Assembly: GCF_950023065.1 (NCBI RefSeq)
Contig: NC_088680.1
Span: 69,043,350-69,107,349 of the forward strand
Direction: 5' to 3'
DNA length: 64,000 nt
Source of the DNA: Planococcus citri
Lineage: Eukaryota > Arthropoda > Insecta > Hemiptera > Pseudococcidae
The translations under genes and the position numbers were made by a program. The notes below the pieces were generated by a model that saw nothing but the letters and a program-made list of their open reading frames with translations, did not search any database and had not been told where the DNA came from. Positions 60,190 to 64,000 of the stretch are shown one piece after another; positions within the stretch are counted from its first letter, which is position 1, and each line of letters begins with the position of its first letter.

Positions 60190-61060
60190 AAATCGGTTAA
60201 AATGGGGCTGAGAAAAGTGTTATTGAAGTGTCAAAAAAGGGGGGTCCACCAAAAAGGGGAGGGGGTGTGGATCTGAAATTTTTCACGCGGAAGTTTCTCA
60301 ATGGTATACAACTTCCATGCTAATATCAACTCGAACGCTTTCGGAGACCATTTCACCCCTCCATAGGCGCCTATATCCTTCATGTATTTTTCAGGAAACC
60401 CCCCTTTTTTAAATGGTTGTGGTTCCACCCCCCTTGAACCTACAAGGAAAGTTGATACGTCATTAGATCGGAAATTTGACGTAGATTCTTTTATGTATTG
60501 CATATTTTTCGCTAAAATGCAATGCGGGGGGAGAAAATGGCAAAAAACTGAAATTGGGGGAGGTCCCACCCCCCTTTAAGGGGGTTCCGGACCCCGTAGG
60601 GGCGGGGACTTTTAGTATGTTGTTGAGGGGACCACTGTGAACAATATCTGCGAAAGATCTGTTTGATATTCATTTTTCCTGTAAAAATTTCTTTAATGAC
60701 TGGACTAAAAATGGTGCTGAGAAAAGTGTTATTGAAATTTCAGAAAAGGGGGGAGGGTTCCCAAAAAAGGGGAGGTGGCGTGCATCTGAAATTTTTCACG
60801 TGGAAGTTTCTCAATGGTACCCATCTTCCATGCTAATATCAACTGAAACGCTTTTGGGGACCATTTCACCCCTGTTAGGTCCCTATAGCCTTTATGTATT
60901 TTTCAGGAAACCCCCTTTTTTGAATGGTTCTAGCCCCACCCCCCTTGGGGTTGGAAACTTCGCTGACCCCCTCATTTGACGCGGAATTTAGAGGAGATGG
61001 AGAACAAAATTTATACATGGATTTTTTTCGCAAAAATGCATATTTTCGGAGTAATACGCC
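60190..61060. repeat. G-rich repeat in two direct copies
   Basis: 60197-60570 and about 60710-61080 share 'gctgagaaaagtgttattga', 'aaaaggggagg.gg.gtg', 'catctgaaatttttcacg', 'ggaagtttctcaatgg', 'tttcaggaaaccccc' and 'cgccaaaa'-like words. They are spaced by about 515 bp. Open frames over it are low-complexity. Confidence 0.7.
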
Positions 61061-61249
61061 AAAAACCAAATTGGGGGCTTAGGGTCCACCAAAAAGGGGG
61101 AAGCGTACACCGGATTCACCCGGACACCCAAAATTTGTGTTCAGCGTATCAAGAAACCCCCCTATACCAGAATTCAGCTTGTTATCAAACTTTTCCCTAA
61201 TATGGAATGCTAATTCTCCTGCACTATATCAACTACGTTTTTTTCCAAC

Positions 61250-61870
61250 ATAATGATGGAAAAGTGATCAATTAATTATTTATTAGGAATCTTCTGTCCA
61301 TACAAAAGCCAGGTAAATGAGAATTTTCAAAATTTTCTCATTATTTCTGATACCTCGACATGCCATCTCGACAAGTAGATGTAAAATTTGATGCTTGAAA
61401 TTTACATCTACAACTATGTCCACCAATTTTTCAGAATTAAAATTTCTGTTTTAGTGTTTAAAAGTTTGGTAAACATTCAAAAATATGATCTTGTTCAATG
61501 AGGAAAACAAATTTTTTAGGGCATTGATGAAATTATTCACTTTTCCACAGTTTGGAGTTGTAGATGATATGATGTTGATATTGTGGATGTATTTTGTTGA
61601 TGTCGAATTTCACATCAACATTAACGTCGACATGAAAAAATGGATTAGTTTAGTACTCTTAGATAAAGTATTGCACCATCTTTGATATAAGGAATTTCTG
61701 TTCAACTTTTTGAGTATACAGACTTTTTGTCTGTACTTGTTTGGAAGTGGACTTTGCATCGATGCTGTTTTCAACATGAGCAATAGCTACATCAGAGGAA
61801 ATAATTTTTGGAAAAAAATTTAAAATTTTTAAACTCAAATTTTATAATTTTATGAAGCAGGAGGTCGACA
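61250..61870. other. AT-rich stretch with small inverted repeats
   Basis: Contains 'gtagatgtaaaattt' mirrored as 'aaatttacatctac' (61375-61412) and words such as 'gatgtcgaatttcacatcaac' (61599-61619) that echo the inverted repeat that follows. No gene. Confidence 0.4.
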
Positions 61871-61872
61871 TA

Positions 61873-62092
61873 AATTTTGATGTGAATGTTGATCCATCCA
61901 CATCCGTCACTTTTGGATGCCACATGTCGATGTGAATTTCGACCATGTGTCAAGCCAATTGTCGACACAAATGCAGATCAACATCAGTCAACAATTACAT
62001 GGACAATTGGCTCGACACAGGGTTGAAATTCACATTGACATGTGGCATCCAAAAGTGACGGATGTGGATGGGTCGACATTCACATCAAAATT
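61873..62092. repeat. 220-bp inverted repeat, 91-bp arms
   Basis: Arms 61873-61963 and 62002-62092 are mirror copies (for example 'ccacatccgtcacttttgga' against 'tccaaaagtgacggatgtgg') with a few mismatches and a 38-nt loop. A hairpin mobile element or its end is likely. Confidence 0.8.
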
Positions 62093-62109
62093 AGCATGGT
62101 CATTGTTGT

Positions 62110-62981
62110 ACAGGTAACAGCTCTGATTGTTTCCTGCCTCTCGTCAATCTTCCTTGGATTTTCCCGTGTACCGCTAGCATGAAAATACCGTTTTCTCATA
62201 TTTTATGAGCTATATACTTTAGCTTTCTGTTTTTGATATCTTCAACTATGACTTTCCGCTCCTCTCCTATTCTTGCTAATACTTCCTTGTTGGTAATGAA
62301 GTCCTTCCATGAGATCCGTAGTAGCCTTCGATAGCACCACATCTCAAAAGCATATACTTTTTACTCGCATTCTGCACTCATAGTCCATGTTTCACAGGAA
62401 TACTTCAGAATGGTCCATATGTAGCGTCGCATAATTCTCTTCCTCAGATCTACACTCATCGTTTGATTTCCCAGCGCATTAGCACGTTGTTGAAATCAGT
62501 TTTTGCCATTCCAATCCGTGATTTAATTTCTTTATGATCTCTACCATTGTTGTTCATCAGCGCCCCAAGGTATCTGAATTGGTTTACATTTTCAATTTCT
62601 TGTGCTCCGATGTTGATTTTGACCTCTTTATCATCTCTTTTTGTAAATCTCATCACCTTGGACTTGCCTGTGTTTATTTTCATTCTGTATTTTTTAATCC
62701 TGCGCTGTTAATTCCGTCGATCATCTTCTGCATCTGCACTTCTATTCGCGCTTCCCTCAGTATTTCTTCTGCATAAGTACACGTTGAACAACCTGGGTGA
62801 GAGGGGGCATCCTTGCCACACACCTCTCTTTATTTTACATCCGTTCTCCGAGTACTCAGTTCCAATCTTAATGTTAGCGCTTTGCTCCCAGTACAGGTTC
62901 ATGATTATTTGCAGGTCTTTGTCATCAATATTGTATTTTTTCAGGATCTCCAACATCTTCTCATGGTTGCCACGATCAAAT
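62110..62981 (-). mobile_element. Non-LTR reverse transcriptase fragment
   Basis: Minus-strand text gives DRGNHEKMLEILKKYNIDDK, GVWQGCPLSPRLFNVY (palm motif around 62850-62800), then a lost stretch around the catalytic box, MKINTGKSKVMRFTKRDDKE, VNQFRYLGALMNNNG (62600-62560) and downstream thumb and C-terminal text to about 62110. It differs from the two other LINE types in the window. Stops and frameshifts are present. Its 5' side is cut by the MITE at 62982. Confidence 0.8.
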
Positions 62982-63776
62982 TGCACCTCGGGAGTAATAA
63001 GGTGACATCTCAAAAAAGTGAAATTTCACAGGACAGTGATTTTCTTTTTTTTTAAAACTTGATTCATTATTTTTATCAACTTATAATTAATTGTGAGGAA
63101 TGAATAGCACCTCATTTTAAAGATCTGGTATCCTACCTTCATTTAGCATAAGAACACTTTGAAAAATAAAATCTTAAAGAGGAAATATTTCAATGTTTGG
63201 AAAACATTTTGAGTTAGAACCTTTCATTAAAGTTGATGTGGAGGCGGAAGGAAGCGTCCAAAAAAAGTTTCATGTGAACAAAGTTGTAGAGAATTAAATT
63301 TCCAATCGCTAAAATGTCGTTAGTTTTTTTCTAGAGTGCTTAGTTTTTGAGTTTTTCTCAAAAAACTAAAATTTCATTATATGTATGTGCAAATTCATTT
63401 TTCTGAAAAATGTTCAATTTAAAATTTTTTTCCATTTGGTACATACAAAGTACAAACCAATAAAAAATGCACTCCTTGTGACTATTTTCTAACTGACAAA
63501 CATTCAAAACAATCAAAACTGTTTGTTAACACTTTGTATGTACAAAATTTGCTCAAAAACGGTGGAGTTTTTTGAGATGTCACCTTATAACTCCAAACAA
63601 CTTGCAATGTTGTTGGGATTCTGAGTTAGGCCATTTGGGTTTTTTACATGATCTAGTTAATGTACCCAACTCAAAGTGTTATTTTTGGTTGAGGGGGGTC
63701 ATACAAGCCCCAAAAATGCAAAAATATCAAAATCAATAATTTTTTTGAGATGTCACCGTATTACTCCCGAGGTGCG
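62982..63776 (-). mobile_element. MITE 'CACCTCGGGAGTAATAAGGT', copy 2 (inverted)
   Basis: Starts TGCACCTCGGGAGTAATAAG and ends with the mirrored 'ttactcccgaggtgcg' at 63776. Its interior matches the element at 16252-16963 read on the other strand ('tgaggggggtcatacaa', 'tttggttgagggg'). It has landed in a LINE fragment. No transposase. Confidence 0.75.
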
Positions 63777-64000
63777 AAATGATTTCTCATAATCGACGAA
63801 ACTAGCAATAAAAAAAATAACTCCGGATTCGTATTCTACAATCTCGAAAACATATCTATCGACACATTACACATCGATGAGGGTCGAATCTTAATTATCT
63901 CCGTTTTATGGGGGGGAGGGGGTCAGGGCCAACAGTGGGGGGATTGAATTGAGGCCAGCACTAAAAGAGGGATCTGGGATACCTTTACAAATGATTCCCA
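63777..64000. other. Non-genic end of window
   Basis: G runs at 63911-63920 and 63937-63941. No feature recognised. Confidence 0.4.

Overview
The window looks like a repeat-rich, AT-rich stretch of an animal nuclear genome, most likely an arthropod and probably a hemipteran insect. The reasons are spliced genes with GT-AG introns, BEL/Pao and non-LTR retrotransposon relics, many MITEs, abundant (GGTA)n/(TACC)n-type microsatellites, and no bacterial-style operons. The species call is inference; nothing here names the organism.

Layout. 1-13 kb: a short, internally deleted non-LTR element with a 12-bp target duplication (605-1042), a decayed macro-domain (OARD1-like) pseudogene on the minus strand (5983-6367), a TA-flanked MITE (6489-7385), GC-richer blocks with no readable gene, and a first cluster of a degenerate 'CCAAAATT' minisatellite. 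13.3-17.4 kb: a dead BEL/Pao pol region holding three nested MITEs, followed by a fourth MITE at 17.5 kb. 19.5-29.9 kb: more minisatellite clusters in both orientations and an LTR-LTR palindrome (23837-25806) bounded by the 4-bp duplication AGGT. 28050-28161 and 39221-39395 look like two plus-strand exons of one host gene whose splice phases match across an intron of about 11 kb. 30-43 kb: foldback elements whose long arms are built of tandem repeats, and a TCGATT-rich satellite.

43.5-59.2 kb is the most interesting part. It holds four tandem minus-strand genes, each with three exons, encoding secreted peptides of 62-68 residues. All have the same architecture: coding exons of 28, 132 and 29 nt (47 nt in copy B), both introns in phase 1, and an MKPI-type signal peptide. 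The mature part keeps one Cys pair and ends in NGxC. The pattern resembles a Kazal-type inhibitor domain stripped to its C3-C6 disulfide, which is inference. Each copy carries its own upstream block, with TATA-like sequence about 110 bp before the ATG. The copies are spaced by decayed LINE sequence, a palindrome-rich repeat (TTCGCGAA cores) and, between copies C and D, a 4.6-kb insertion: a non-LTR element with a 13-bp duplication, itself split by a hAT-like element.

60-64 kb: a perfect 54-bp palindrome, a tandemly duplicated G-rich repeat, a 220-bp inverted repeat, a non-LTR reverse transcriptase fragment, and a MITE that is the inverted twin of one at 16 kb. No tRNA, rRNA or CRISPR array was recognised. 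Most long open frames in the window are by-products of A/T-rich tandem repeats.
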